64,000 nt of DNA from Legionella sainthelensi (GTDB lineage: Bacteria > Pseudomonadota > Gammaproteobacteria > Legionellales > Legionellaceae), in NCBI RefSeq assembly GCF_900637685.1, contig NZ_LR134388.1, forward strand, positions 3,809,001-3,873,000, given 5' to 3'. The notes beneath the pieces are model-generated. The model saw only the letters and a program-made list of their open reading frames with translations, did not search any database and had not been told where the DNA came from. The translations under genes and the position numbers were made by a program. This document shows positions 38,261 through 48,286 of the stretch, in pieces (the first letter of the stretch is position 1; every line of letters begins with the position of its first letter).

Positions 38261-38281
38261 CCTGGATTATAAAAATCCAGG
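38261..38281. terminator. Hairpin between convergent genes
   Basis: CCTGGAT and ATCCAGG form a 7-bp stem with an A/T loop between the dapB stop and the opposing gene's stop. Confidence 0.45.
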
Positions 38282-38287
38282 CTATTA

Positions 38288-40762
38288 TCATCTATGAGGC
38301 TCAAGCTCTTTAACATGTGCTCGTTTAGATTCTTCAAATAATTTAGTCCACTCATCTACGGTTGTTGAAACAAACTCGGAAAAAGTAGTGCCTGTTTCAC
38401 TGCAATTTAAAAATGAACGTAAGCGTCCGTAAACTGAATTGGTTGCTTCAGTCCGACTTCCATCACTTTCAGGCCGTTCTGAGACAATCTGCAATATTTT
38501 TTCAATGCGGATGATATTATCTTTACCTGATGAAGGGCTCAGCATTAATTCAAGAATCTGTTTGATACCATCAGGAGTCGGGTTACTCTCAGAAGAAAAA
38601 AATGAACTCGTCCAACGTGAACTTTGTTCTTGTGGCGTAAATAAATTTCTTTCATTAATCAATGAATGTAAGGCATCGTAAAGTTTCGTACAGTTGCTTT
38701 CCCCTAATTGTCGCGCCACTAAACGACAGAGCAATTTTTTTTCAGGAAGTAAATATTCTTTAAGTTTTTTACTACCCCCGATAAAAATATTCTTTACTTC
38801 ATTATCTGTTGCTGCCCTGTCATCATCTTTAAGTGAGCGCTCGCTATCCAAACGCTTTCTGATTTCCGCTGCAATATCTTCTGGTAAATACCATTCAGGA
38901 GTTTTTATCCCTTCAGAACCTGGTGCATTTTGCCCTGCATGTTCATGCTGATGACGACTCATATACAGATCAGCGACTAAAGAAACAAAACGAATACGAT
39001 TTTCCTTATCGGGAAGCTCATCAAACACTGGCCAACTGCCGTAGCACTCCTTATATAAGATCATCGCATCTGTATGAATCAGCTCAATAGCTTTTCTATC
39101 TTTACCGCTAACACAGGAACCATACGAATGTCCGCCAATGGTCAAGATAATTAACTGTTCAAGAGAGCTCAAAAATAACTCTCTACCGGCATAATCAAAA
39201 ATAGTTGCCGTGCCTAGTGCTGATTCCAGGACTGATTGGTATTGATCCAAGAGCTCTTGTAACCCTGGTGTAAAAGAAGCATATTTTTTTGCTGTAGCTA
39301 ATAGAGATTGACTGTCTTTATCATACGCCTGAGTATAATAAAGCCGCTTAGCCATATTATAGGGATGATTATTCTGCAGCACGAATTGAATCTCTTTTCG
39401 ACGCTCAACCGCAGAACGAGCCAGTTTATATAAATCTAAATCAGGAGGCAGAGTTGGTAAATAATCAGTAATCCAGTTAGGCACATATTCTGTTGCATGT
39501 ATTGGGCTAATCAATGTTTGCAATATCGCAAGTTGATCAAGTTGTGAATACTCCATTACCTTAGCCAGATTTGAGTCGCTATGCCGTTGTTGTACCGCTT
39601 TAGGCCAATTTAATCCGTCTCGAGTAGCAATGTGGCTGGAACGATAGCGTTTGGCCGATAATTCACGCATTTGACCATTTTCACTCAACCCTAACAAACT
39701 GTGAGCGGCATAATTTGCAGGCAATGGTAGCGTACGATGACGACTCGATAAAAAGGAAACTGCATCTTTTACGTCATCCACTCCTTTAAGCACATGCTCC
39801 AAGAAAAACTGTTGGTGTTCAGATAGTACCCAATACCACTGTGGAAGACTGGAAATCTGCGTCGCTGTATCCCAGATCTCCCACTTAATATCCCCAGTGA
39901 GAAATTTTTTAAATTGAGTTAATTTTTTATCTAATGAGGTTGGATCGGCCGCTAAAATTCGCATCATTTCACGTTGATGCACACTTAATCCATTAAACCA
40001 TGAAGGAAGTGGCGGAGAACCACTAACAATTTGCTGCAAATCCGTACTTAAGCTGAGCGCTTTCTTTTTTATGGATGACCAATTCAGTAAAAAACTATTA
40101 AAATCTCGAATCACTTCAAGATAAGATGTAATTCCTTGTTCTAAATTACAAAAATAAGCATGTTGATATTCCTCAAGCTCACGCAACCAGCCAGGCGTTT
40201 TCGGATATTTGTTAGATTTAATTAACGTTAACTCATCGAGTAATTGATCATAATATGGGGGCAATGACTCGTCTACCTGAAGAACATAATCTACATCTTG
40301 ACCCAACTGCATAGGGAATAAGGTAACCAGATCATAACGGCCTTCGCGCATCAACGAATATTGCTCTGCCTCATTCAACAGTTCTACAGCCTCTTTAACA
40401 TCGGAGCAACCCCAACTTAAAGCAATAAGCTCAATGAGCTTGGCGGTAAATCGCTCCAATTCTTTATGCAAATCATCCACAGAACCTTTTGCTTCATTAG
40501 TGGCTAATTTACACTCATCAACGTACGCTTTTAAAGTTTCTTTAGTTAAAGGCGTGTTCTTTGCAGAAAATGGATAAGCGTCGATAAGAAAGTAAAACGC
40601 TTTGTGCAGGCTATCTACGCGACGTGCAAAACTACGGTGATAATCAGGTTTCTGGTAATATGTCTCTAGAACATAACCTGGAAAGCGAACTTCTAAGGCA
40701 CTCAGTAATTCAGATGATAATTCGATGCCATGCGGCACACGTACAATAATTCCTTTTCCCAT
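38288..40762 (-). CDS. Large Legionella-type protein, 824 aa, probable effector
   Basis: No signal peptide or membrane segments. Predicted helical throughout, with a loosely repeated unit of the form P-x-W-x3-L-x3-Q: TPGWLRELEEYQHAYF, LPSWFNGLSVHQREMM, LPQWYWVLSEHQQFFL, TPGLQELLDQYQSVL. A conserved GGHSYGSCVSGKDRK lies near residue 530. The C-terminus is charged (SKRAHVKELEPHR). In L. pneumophila I recall an effector gene between dapB and mmsA (lpg0130), and position suggests this is its counterpart, from memory only. Function unknown. Confidence 0.7.
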   Translation of the reverse strand: MGKGIIVRVPHGIELSSELLSALEVRFPGYVLETYYQKPDYHRSFARRVDSLHKAFYFLIDAYPFSAKNTPLTKETLKAYVDECKLATNEAKGSVDDLHKELERFTAKLIELIALSWGCSDVKEAVELLNEAEQYSLMREGRYDLVTLFPMQLGQDVDYVLQVDESLPPYYDQLLDELTLIKSNKYPKTPGWLRELEEYQHAYFCNLEQGITSYLEVIRDFNSFLLNWSSIKKKALSLSTDLQQIVSGSPPLPSWFNGLSVHQREMMRILAADPTSLDKKLTQFKKFLTGDIKWEIWDTATQISSLPQWYWVLSEHQQFFLEHVLKGVDDVKDAVSFLSSRHRTLPLPANYAAHSLLGLSENGQMRELSAKRYRSSHIATRDGLNWPKAVQQRHSDSNLAKVMEYSQLDQLAILQTLISPIHATEYVPNWITDYLPTLPPDLDLYKLARSAVERRKEIQFVLQNNHPYNMAKRLYYTQAYDKDSQSLLATAKKYASFTPGLQELLDQYQSVLESALGTATIFDYAGRELFLSSLEQLIILTIGGHSYGSCVSGKDRKAIELIHTDAMILYKECYGSWPVFDELPDKENRIRFVSLVADLYMSRHQHEHAGQNAPGSEGIKTPEWYLPEDIAAEIRKRLDSERSLKDDDRAATDNEVKNIFIGGSKKLKEYLLPEKKLLCRLVARQLGESNCTKLYDALHSLINERNLFTPQEQSSRWTSSFFSSESNPTPDGIKQILELMLSPSSGKDNIIRIEKILQIVSERPESDGSRTEATNSVYGRLRSFLNCSETGTTFSEFVSTTVDEWTKLFEESKRAHVKELEPHR

Positions 40763-40931
40763 CGCTTATTTTCCTTAACTGCTTACCTCAGTTTTAAAGT
40801 TACTCCAGCATAGAGTGATTCAAAATGAGGTGATTTTAGTCCTAATCTCTTCGCTATTATTGTATAAATAATTCCATGAAACAATTACAATAAACAACTT
40901 AATTGCTAAAAATAATAAAAGGAGTTTGCTA

Positions 40932-42431
40932 ATGGGCTACATTGTACAACATTATATTGATGGTCAATTACTTAACGAAACAAATACGACATGCCACTCT
41001 ATTTATAATCCTGCTTTAGGCGAGGTAATCGGCCAAGTCTATTTTGCCTCAAAATCTCTTTGCGACAATGCCATTGCTGCTGCTAAAAAGGCAGGAATAG
41101 ATTGGGCACAAACCCCAGCGATTAAACGAGCACGAATTCTTTTTAAGTTCAGAGAGTTACTTGAAAAAAATCAATTAGATTTAGCCCGAATTGTTACTCG
41201 TGAACATGGGAAAACTTTGGATGATGCCAAAGGATCTGTGGCTCGAGCAATAGAAGTAGTCGAATTACATTGTGGCCTGGTGAACCAATTGAAAGGAGAT
41301 TTTTCTGCCGATGTGACTACGGGTATTGACTGCCACACACTAAGACAACCACTAGGTATTTGTGCTGGTGTTTCCCCATTTAATTTTCCAGTTATGGTTC
41401 CAATATGGATGCTTATCCCAGCGATTGCTTGTGGTAATACGTTCATCTTAAAACCCTCCGAACAAGATCCTTCTGCCCCTGTTCGTTTGCTGGAGTTATT
41501 AAGTGATGCTGGATTGCCTGATGGAGTTGCCAATTGCCTCCATGGAGATAAATCAACGGTAGATTATTTGCTCACTCATCCCGATATTGCCACGTTTACT
41601 GCGGTTGCTTCTACACCAGTAGCCCAGCATATTTATACTGCAGCCACATCTTATGGAAAACGTGCTCATACTTTTGGTGGCGCAAAAAATCATTGTGTGG
41701 TCATGCCTGATGCAGATTTGGATCAAGCTGCCTCTGCTATTGTTGGTGCGGCTTATGGTTCTGCCGGCGAACGATGCATGGCCATCTCGGTCGTTGTTGC
41801 CGTAGGAGCACATACTGCTGACGCACTTATTGCAAAAATGACACCTCAAATTCATGCAACACGAATTAATGCCGGTGATAGTCCTGAAACAGATATGGGG
41901 CCTTTAATTAGCGATGCTCATCGACAAAAAGTCTTGGCTGCTGTAGAGCAAGGAATAAATGAAGGAGCTAAATTACTCATTGATGGGAGAGCATTTCAAC
42001 ATCCTGATCATCCCCAAGGTTTTTTCATGGGGCCTTGTTTATTTGATCATGTCCATGAAAATATGTCTATTTATCAAAATGAAATTTTTGGTCCAGTTCT
42101 CGTTATCGTTCGAGTAAATAGTTTTGAGGAGGCTTTAGACTTAGTGAATAGAAATCAGTATGGCAATGGAACTGCAATTTTCACTCGTGATGGCTTTAGC
42201 GCTCGTGAATACAGCCAACGTGTGCAAGTAGGTATGGTTGGAGTAAACATCCCTATCCCAGTCCCAGTTGCAAATCATCCCTTTGGTGGTTGGAAGCATT
42301 CTTCCTTTGGTGATACAAACATGCATGGCCAAGAAAGCATTCATTTTTACACACGACGTAAAACGGTTACAAGTAAATGGCCTATTAGTGAGATCAAAGA
42401 AAGTTCTTTTATTATGCCCACACATGATTAA
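40932..42431 (+). CDS. mmsA: Methylmalonate-semialdehyde dehydrogenase (CoA-acylating)
   Basis: 499 residues from the ATG at 40932 (AGGAG eight bases before). Aldehyde dehydrogenase fold with the MmsA features: INHYIDG-like start, GICAGVSPFNFPVMVPIWM, KPSEQDPSAP, FGGAKNHCVVMPDADLDQ and the catalytic cysteine in GSAGERCMAIS (about residue 282). Converts methylmalonate semialdehyde to propionyl-CoA in valine catabolism. First of three genes with mmsB and an acyl-CoA synthetase. Confidence 0.93.
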   Translation: MGYIVQHYIDGQLLNETNTTCHSIYNPALGEVIGQVYFASKSLCDNAIAAAKKAGIDWAQTPAIKRARILFKFRELLEKNQLDLARIVTREHGKTLDDAKGSVARAIEVVELHCGLVNQLKGDFSADVTTGIDCHTLRQPLGICAGVSPFNFPVMVPIWMLIPAIACGNTFILKPSEQDPSAPVRLLELLSDAGLPDGVANCLHGDKSTVDYLLTHPDIATFTAVASTPVAQHIYTAATSYGKRAHTFGGAKNHCVVMPDADLDQAASAIVGAAYGSAGERCMAISVVVAVGAHTADALIAKMTPQIHATRINAGDSPETDMGPLISDAHRQKVLAAVEQGINEGAKLLIDGRAFQHPDHPQGFFMGPCLFDHVHENMSIYQNEIFGPVLVIVRVNSFEEALDLVNRNQYGNGTAIFTRDGFSAREYSQRVQVGMVGVNIPIPVPVANHPFGGWKHSSFGDTNMHGQESIHFYTRRKTVTSKWPISEIKESSFIMPTHD

Positions 42432-42556
42432 AATGATTCAAAAATAATGGGTAGCCTGAATGAAAGACAGTGAAACCCGGGTTTATTAAACTCAACCAGT
42501 TTCCCAAATTTCGCTGCGATTCAACAAGGCTACATATTAATAAGATGGAGAATTCA

Positions 42557-43453
42557 ATGGCAAAAATAGGATTTGTAGGACTTGGACATATGGGCTTACC
42601 TATGGCCATCAACCTGATTAAAGCAGGACACCAAGTTACAGGATATGATTTACAACAAACAGCCCTGCAACATTTCTCTCAAGTTGGTGGTTTAATCGCT
42701 CAGAATACCCAGGAATTAGCTCATGATAAAGAAGTACTAATTACCATGCTGCAAACTGGGCAACAAGTCTTAGGCGTTTGTCATAACGATAATGGGTTAT
42801 TCCAGGCAACTAAAAAAGGCGCTTTATTTATTGATTGTTCGACTATAGATGTCAATAGTTCACGTGAACTGCATCATCTAGCAACCCAACACTCTCTCCA
42901 AGTAGTTGATGCACCGGTTTCAGGTGGCGTAGCCGGGGCAACAGCAGCTACTCTAACCTTTATGGTTGGTGGCGAGGAACACGCATTCCATGCAGCCAAA
43001 CCTTTTTTAGCAGCTATGGGACAAAAAATCATTCACACCGGCAGCGCAGGAAGCGGACAAGCAGCAAAAATATGCAATAATATGATCCTTGGCATCTCAA
43101 TGATTGCTATCTCAGAAGCGTTTGTTCTTGCAGAACAATTACAATTATCACCACAAAAACTCTTTGAAGTAGTGAGCAACTCCTCCGGACAATGCTGGGC
43201 AATGACTAAATATGCACCAGTTCCGGGAGTTTTAGAAAATGTCCCCGCTAACAATGATTATAAACCAGGGTTCGCTGCAACAATGATGCTTAAAGATTTA
43301 TTGCTCAGCCAAGATTCGGCGCACTCAGTAAATCTGGAAACGCCTTTAGGTGCGAAAGCTACTCAAATGTACCAACATTTTATTGATCAAGGTCTTGGTG
43401 AGTCTGATTTTTCAGCCATAATCAAATTAATCGCTCAAGGGAAAGAGGTATAA
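42557..43453 (+). CDS. mmsB: 3-hydroxyisobutyrate dehydrogenase
   Basis: 298 residues from the ATG at 42557 (GGAG six bases upstream); the longer frame upstream is not conserved. N-terminal FVGLGHMGLPMAINLIKAGH is the family NAD signature; DAPVSGGVAGATAATLTFMVGG and GQAAKICNNM with the catalytic Lys follow. Oxidises 3-hydroxyisobutyrate to methylmalonate semialdehyde, the substrate of the preceding enzyme. Confidence 0.95.
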   Translation: MAKIGFVGLGHMGLPMAINLIKAGHQVTGYDLQQTALQHFSQVGGLIAQNTQELAHDKEVLITMLQTGQQVLGVCHNDNGLFQATKKGALFIDCSTIDVNSSRELHHLATQHSLQVVDAPVSGGVAGATAATLTFMVGGEEHAFHAAKPFLAAMGQKIIHTGSAGSGQAAKICNNMILGISMIAISEAFVLAEQLQLSPQKLFEVVSNSSGQCWAMTKYAPVPGVLENVPANNDYKPGFAATMMLKDLLLSQDSAHSVNLETPLGAKATQMYQHFIDQGLGESDFSAIIKLIAQGKEV

Positions 43454-43454
43454 C

Positions 43455-45335
43455 ATGCATGCTCCTTTACGCACCCCTCAATTAACACAAACGGAAGACT
43501 CCTTAACTGAGTTCTGGTCGGAAATTGCGCAACAAACTGTGGATTGGCTACGCCCTTGGGACACAGTCCTGACTGGTGGCTTGCACCATGGAGATGTGAC
43601 GTGGTTTAAAGGCGGAACACTAAATGTAAGCTTAAATTGTCTGGATAGACATCTTCCCCATAAAGCAAATCATCCAGCAATTATTTGGGAGGGAGATGAT
43701 CCAAGCCAAAACAAGACATTAACTTTTGCAACATTGCATGCTGAAGTATGTCGCATGAGTAATGTACTCAAACAATTTAATGTAAAAAAAGGAGATAAGG
43801 TCGCTATCTACTTACCCATGATTCCCGAAGCGGCAATCGCCATGCTTGCTTGTGCTCGAATTGGTGCAGTACACACCGTCATTTTTGCCGGTTTTTCTGC
43901 CCAAGCTTTAAAACAACGCGTACTTGCATCGGAATGCAACTGTATCATTACTGCAAACCACTTTTACCGTGGGGGTAAATTAGTAGGATTAAAAGAGCAT
44001 ATTGATGAGGCGTGCAGGGATTTATCCTTACCCAGAATTATCATTAAAACCAGTAATGACCCTGTTGCTTTTGATAAAAATAAAGATCACTGGTGGCATG
44101 AGTTAAAAGAAAAAGTAAGTGATCATTGCGATCCTGAGCCTATGGATGCCGAAGATCCTTTGTTTATCCTTTATACCTCAGGGAGTACTGGACAACCCAA
44201 AGGAGTAGTTCATACCACAGCAGGTTATCTGGTGCAAACAGCCTATACCCATCAGCTGCTCTTTAATTGCCAAGATAATGACATCTTTTGGTGTACCGCT
44301 GATGTGGGCTGGGTTACTGGTCATAGCTATTTAGTGTACGGCCCTCTTTGCAATGGAATCACCACGCTTATCTATGAAGGGATTCCTACATGGCCGGATC
44401 CTTCCAGAAATTGGCAAATCATAGATAAGTATCAAGTGAATATTTTCTATACCGCACCTACTGCGATACGTGCTTTAATGCGTGCAGGAGATAACTGGCT
44501 CGCATCCAGCAGGCGCAGTTCGTTACGCTTACTCGGTTCAGTAGGAGAGCCCATTAATCCCGAAGCATGGCAATGGTATTATCAAAAAGTAGGTCAAAAG
44601 AGATGTCCAATAATCGATACTTGGTGGCAAACCGAAACCGGGGCGATAATGATTAGCCCCAGAGCAGATGCACCTAGCAACAAACCTGGCGCTGCATGCC
44701 AACCCATTCCGGGAGTGGTCCCAGTGTTACTCAATGAGCATGGCCATGAAATCATTGGGGTTGGTGCAGGTTACTTGGCTATCAAATATCCTTGGCCTTC
44801 TATGGCCAGAACTATAGCAGGAGATCACCATCGTTACTGTACTACCTATTTACATAATGGCTATTACATTACTGGGGATGGCGCGAAGCGTGATGAAGAT
44901 GGAGATTATTGGATCACCGGCCGTGTGGATGATGTCATTAATGTTTCAGGCCATCGCCTAGGTACTGCAGAAATTGAAAGTGCGTTGGTAAGCCATCCCG
45001 CCGTTGCTGAAGCAGCTGTCGTTGGTATTCCTCATCAGATAAAGGGACAAGGAATTTATGCTTTTGTCATTTTAAGAGACAGTTTCATTGCGAGTGATGT
45101 TTTAAAGGCTGAGTTAATCAAACAAGTGAATCACGAAATAAGCCCTATAGCCAAACCAGATGTTATCCATTTTACTCTTGATTTACCTAAAACGCGCTCA
45201 GGTAAAATCATGCGACGTATTTTGCGAAAAATTGCAGGAAAAGAAATACAAAGCCTTGATGAATTAGGTGATATTTCGACTTTAGCAAACCCTCAGATTG
45301 TCGCGAAGTTATGGGAAGAGTCAGCCCAATTTTAA
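43455..45335 (+). CDS. Acetyl/propionyl-CoA synthetase (AMP-forming)
   Basis: 626 residues, Acs family. P-loop-like YTSGSTGQPKGVVHT, WWQTETGAIMISP, GYYITGDGAKRDEDGDYWITGRVDDVINVSGHR and the C-terminal PKTRSGKIMRR with the Lys that is acetyl-regulated in Acs. Begins one base after the mmsB stop, with GAGG upstream. In this operon it could activate propionate or a branched short acid rather than acetate; the sequence does not settle it. Confidence 0.9.
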   Translation: MHAPLRTPQLTQTEDSLTEFWSEIAQQTVDWLRPWDTVLTGGLHHGDVTWFKGGTLNVSLNCLDRHLPHKANHPAIIWEGDDPSQNKTLTFATLHAEVCRMSNVLKQFNVKKGDKVAIYLPMIPEAAIAMLACARIGAVHTVIFAGFSAQALKQRVLASECNCIITANHFYRGGKLVGLKEHIDEACRDLSLPRIIIKTSNDPVAFDKNKDHWWHELKEKVSDHCDPEPMDAEDPLFILYTSGSTGQPKGVVHTTAGYLVQTAYTHQLLFNCQDNDIFWCTADVGWVTGHSYLVYGPLCNGITTLIYEGIPTWPDPSRNWQIIDKYQVNIFYTAPTAIRALMRAGDNWLASSRRSSLRLLGSVGEPINPEAWQWYYQKVGQKRCPIIDTWWQTETGAIMISPRADAPSNKPGAACQPIPGVVPVLLNEHGHEIIGVGAGYLAIKYPWPSMARTIAGDHHRYCTTYLHNGYYITGDGAKRDEDGDYWITGRVDDVINVSGHRLGTAEIESALVSHPAVAEAAVVGIPHQIKGQGIYAFVILRDSFIASDVLKAELIKQVNHEISPIAKPDVIHFTLDLPKTRSGKIMRRILRKIAGKEIQSLDELGDISTLANPQIVAKLWEESAQF

Positions 45336-45949
45336 CCGGGACAAATCCATGCACCCCCATGAACAGATAAAGAGCCAAGAATTCTCACTATAACGCAACC
45401 GCGTCCATGGTGAGACCATTGGCAGTGGCTTAAGGTAATTTTATAGTCGTATTCGCGCCAGCAGATACTGTAGTGATGAGGACTCAATGCTCCTATAAAA
45501 AGGGATTTCTGCTTACGGGGACCCCATTACATCCGAGGCAGTGATCTAAGGCAGTTATACCTTAAAAGATTAAAACTTCTTACACACTTAAAGTTTTAAA
45601 ATAGGAAAATATAAATCCTCTTCGCAGCATCTAAATACATTGTTTATTTTCAACCAAAGTGTCCATTATAAATCCATCTATTGTTTTACCAGGTGATGCC
45701 AAGTGTTTCAATAGTATCAATTGCACCCTTTATTAGGAATAACGAACTTTTCTTAATAAATTTATTATTTCTATTCATAAATTTAGGTTAAGTTTAAAAA
45801 ATACCCATCTGAATTTTTATGGAGAAATAGATCTTATTTTTCAGAAAAATTTTGACCAATTTGACAATTAAATGATAAAAGTATTATTGCTTTTTGTTAG
45901 AAATACGATTACAATTCGTTGACGTTTTAGCTGATGGTCTTTACTTAAA
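45336..45949 (+). promoter_or_regulatory. Long leader region before the purine operon
   Basis: 614 bp without a gene I can support. A promoter-like pair TTGACA (45861-45866) and TATTAT (45882-45887), 15 bp apart, lies 60 bp before purL. Fragments at 45390-45520 look faintly like a decayed coding end but contain stops. Confidence 0.4.
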
Positions 45950-48286
45950 ATGCTAGAAACACCGGATTGTTTTGATTTTTCTCAATTGTCCTTGGATGAA
46001 ATAGCTCATTTACTCCAACGTTTTAACCTGCGCCTAACTCCTGATGAAGCACTCACCATCCAGAACTCGTTATTAAAACGCCCGCCTACTTATGCAGAAT
46101 GCGTATTATGGTCCATTCAAGGTTCGGAACATTGTTCTTATAAAAGCAGTCGAAAACACCTCAATCAATTCATTACCCAAGCGCCTCACGTGATCTTAGG
46201 TCCCAAAGAGGATGCAGGGATTGTTGCTGTAGCTACTGACAAACAAGAGCGACGTTACGGTATTGTTGTAAGCCATGAGTCACATAATCATCCCTCTCAA
46301 CTTGTACCCTTTGAGGGGGCAGCTACTGGAGTAGGAGGTAATGTACGTGATGTCTGTTGCATGGGAGCAGAAGTGATTGCTGTTGCAGACAGCTTACGCT
46401 TTGGAGATATTAATCGCGCGAAAACAAAATGGATTCATCAAGGGGTAGTTCAGGGTATTGCTGGATATGCGAATCCTCTTGGGATTCCTAATCTCGCCGG
46501 GGATACTTATTATGATGAAGCGTATAATGAAAATTGCCTGGTCACGGTAGTCACTTTAGGTGTAGTACGCGAGGATCATATTATTCATTCTTATGCACCC
46601 TCTCACGCAGAAGACTATCAATTTATCTTAGTTGGCAAACCAACAGATAATAGTGGTTTTGGCGGTGCGGCTTTTGCTTCAGCGACCCTCAGTGAAGAAC
46701 AGCAAGAGCAAAATAAAGGCGCAGTACAAGAACCTAATGCGTTTTTACAACGGCATATTCTTAAAGCAAATTATGCCATGTTTGAATTTCTACGTGAAAA
46801 TAACCTGATTGATCGGGTGGGTTTTAAAGATTTAGGTGCAGGAGGAATTGCTTGTGCCAGTGTTGAATTAGCGGAAGCAAGTGATTATGGTGCTGAAATT
46901 AATCTGGATTTGGTCCCTACCAGCATGGATAATTTGCTTCCCGCGGTTATTTTATGTTCTGAAACACAAGAACGTTTTATGTGGGTCGTTCCTCAAGAAC
47001 TTGTAGATACCTTCTTAAAACATTACAACGAACGTTTTGCGCTTCCAGAAATCTGTGATGGCGCACAAGCAACGGTTGTAGGAAAAATAAGAACTGATGG
47101 CTTGTATGTGGTTAAATCACAAGGCAAAGAGATCGTATCCGCGCAAGCAAAAGACATTACTAAAGGCATACTCTACGATAGGCCTTACCAAATAAAACAA
47201 CCAACTCATAAAGAACCAGCACCTTTTGTCATTGATAATTTCAATGAGCAATTATTACAGTTACTTTCTCATGAAAACATTGCCTCGCGTGCCCCTATTT
47301 ATGAAAGCTATGATAAGCAAGTTCAAGGTCGCTCCGTTCTTGAACCAGGATGGGCTGATGCAGGTTTGATTGCACCATTTAATGAAGATAAGTATCCTGA
47401 AGAAATTCGCCAAACAGGTGTTGCATTATCTGTTGATCATAACCCTCGTTACAATAAAATTGATGCTTATTGGGGGGCTGTTAACGCAGTTGTAGAATCA
47501 GTCCGTAACATTATTGCAGTGGGCGCATGGCCTCTTGCACTGACTGATTGTCTCTGTTTTGGCAATCCAGAGAATGAATTTCAAATGGGGGAGTTTGTTG
47601 CTTCAGTACAAGGCATCACCGATGCATGTAAAGCAGTAAAAATGATTGATCATGATGCTTGTTTGCCCATTATCTCGGGCAATGTATCTCTTTATAATGA
47701 ATCAGCTCAAGGAGCGATTCCTCCAAGCCCTATTATTAGTTGTGTAGGTGCACTCAGTGACTATTCGAAAGCAATAACCTACGACCTGAAGCAAACCCAT
47801 TCTGTGCTGCTCATGGTTGGGGAACGTAAGGATGAATGCGGGGGCAGTGTCTATTACCAATTGCATCATCACCTCGGTAGCCAATTGCCCAAACCTGATC
47901 TTATTTCATTTGCCAACGAAATTAGCGCCATCCATCTCGCCATGCAAAAAGGGTTGATACTTTCAGCTCACGACATTTCCGAGGGGGGAGTCGCTGTTGC
48001 TCTTGCTGAAATGAGTTTTAAAAATGAAATTGGGGTGGATGTTTTTATTCCTGGTGAGTTGCCTCACGATAAAAAACTATTCTCAGAAAGCGGGGGGTTT
48101 ATCCTTGAAATTTCCCCTGAAAATCAAAACGAAATAGAAGCACTATTTCAAAATCATTCAATAGCATTTCAAGCAATAGGTGAAACAACAGCAACCCCAA
48201 CATTGATAATGAATTCCGTAGTTCATGTATCTATTAGTGCAGCAAAAACTGCCTGGAAAAATGGTTTAGTTGAGAGGCTCATATAA
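45950..48286 (+). CDS. purL: Phosphoribosylformylglycinamidine synthase, small PurL type
   Basis: 778 residues, the B. subtilis-type PurL that needs separate PurQ and PurS. HxxNHPS in SHESHNHPSQLVPFEGAATG..GG(N)VRD, the ATP-binding DSGFGGAAFAS-like stretch, KDLGAGGIACASVELAE and the second half (SGNVSLYNE, AHDISEGGVAVALAEM) are present, and it lacks the glutaminase domain of large PurL. First gene of the operon, abutting purM (stop TAA then ATG). Fourth step of purine synthesis. Confidence 0.96.
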   Translation: MLETPDCFDFSQLSLDEIAHLLQRFNLRLTPDEALTIQNSLLKRPPTYAECVLWSIQGSEHCSYKSSRKHLNQFITQAPHVILGPKEDAGIVAVATDKQERRYGIVVSHESHNHPSQLVPFEGAATGVGGNVRDVCCMGAEVIAVADSLRFGDINRAKTKWIHQGVVQGIAGYANPLGIPNLAGDTYYDEAYNENCLVTVVTLGVVREDHIIHSYAPSHAEDYQFILVGKPTDNSGFGGAAFASATLSEEQQEQNKGAVQEPNAFLQRHILKANYAMFEFLRENNLIDRVGFKDLGAGGIACASVELAEASDYGAEINLDLVPTSMDNLLPAVILCSETQERFMWVVPQELVDTFLKHYNERFALPEICDGAQATVVGKIRTDGLYVVKSQGKEIVSAQAKDITKGILYDRPYQIKQPTHKEPAPFVIDNFNEQLLQLLSHENIASRAPIYESYDKQVQGRSVLEPGWADAGLIAPFNEDKYPEEIRQTGVALSVDHNPRYNKIDAYWGAVNAVVESVRNIIAVGAWPLALTDCLCFGNPENEFQMGEFVASVQGITDACKAVKMIDHDACLPIISGNVSLYNESAQGAIPPSPIISCVGALSDYSKAITYDLKQTHSVLLMVGERKDECGGSVYYQLHHHLGSQLPKPDLISFANEISAIHLAMQKGLILSAHDISEGGVAVALAEMSFKNEIGVDVFIPGELPHDKKLFSESGGFILEISPENQNEIEALFQNHSIAFQAIGETTATPTLIMNSVVHVSISAAKTAWKNGLVERLI

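Noticed and set aside
45390..45520. Decayed coding fragment before purL
   Set aside because: Short protein-like stretches on both strands are broken by stops and match nothing I recognise.
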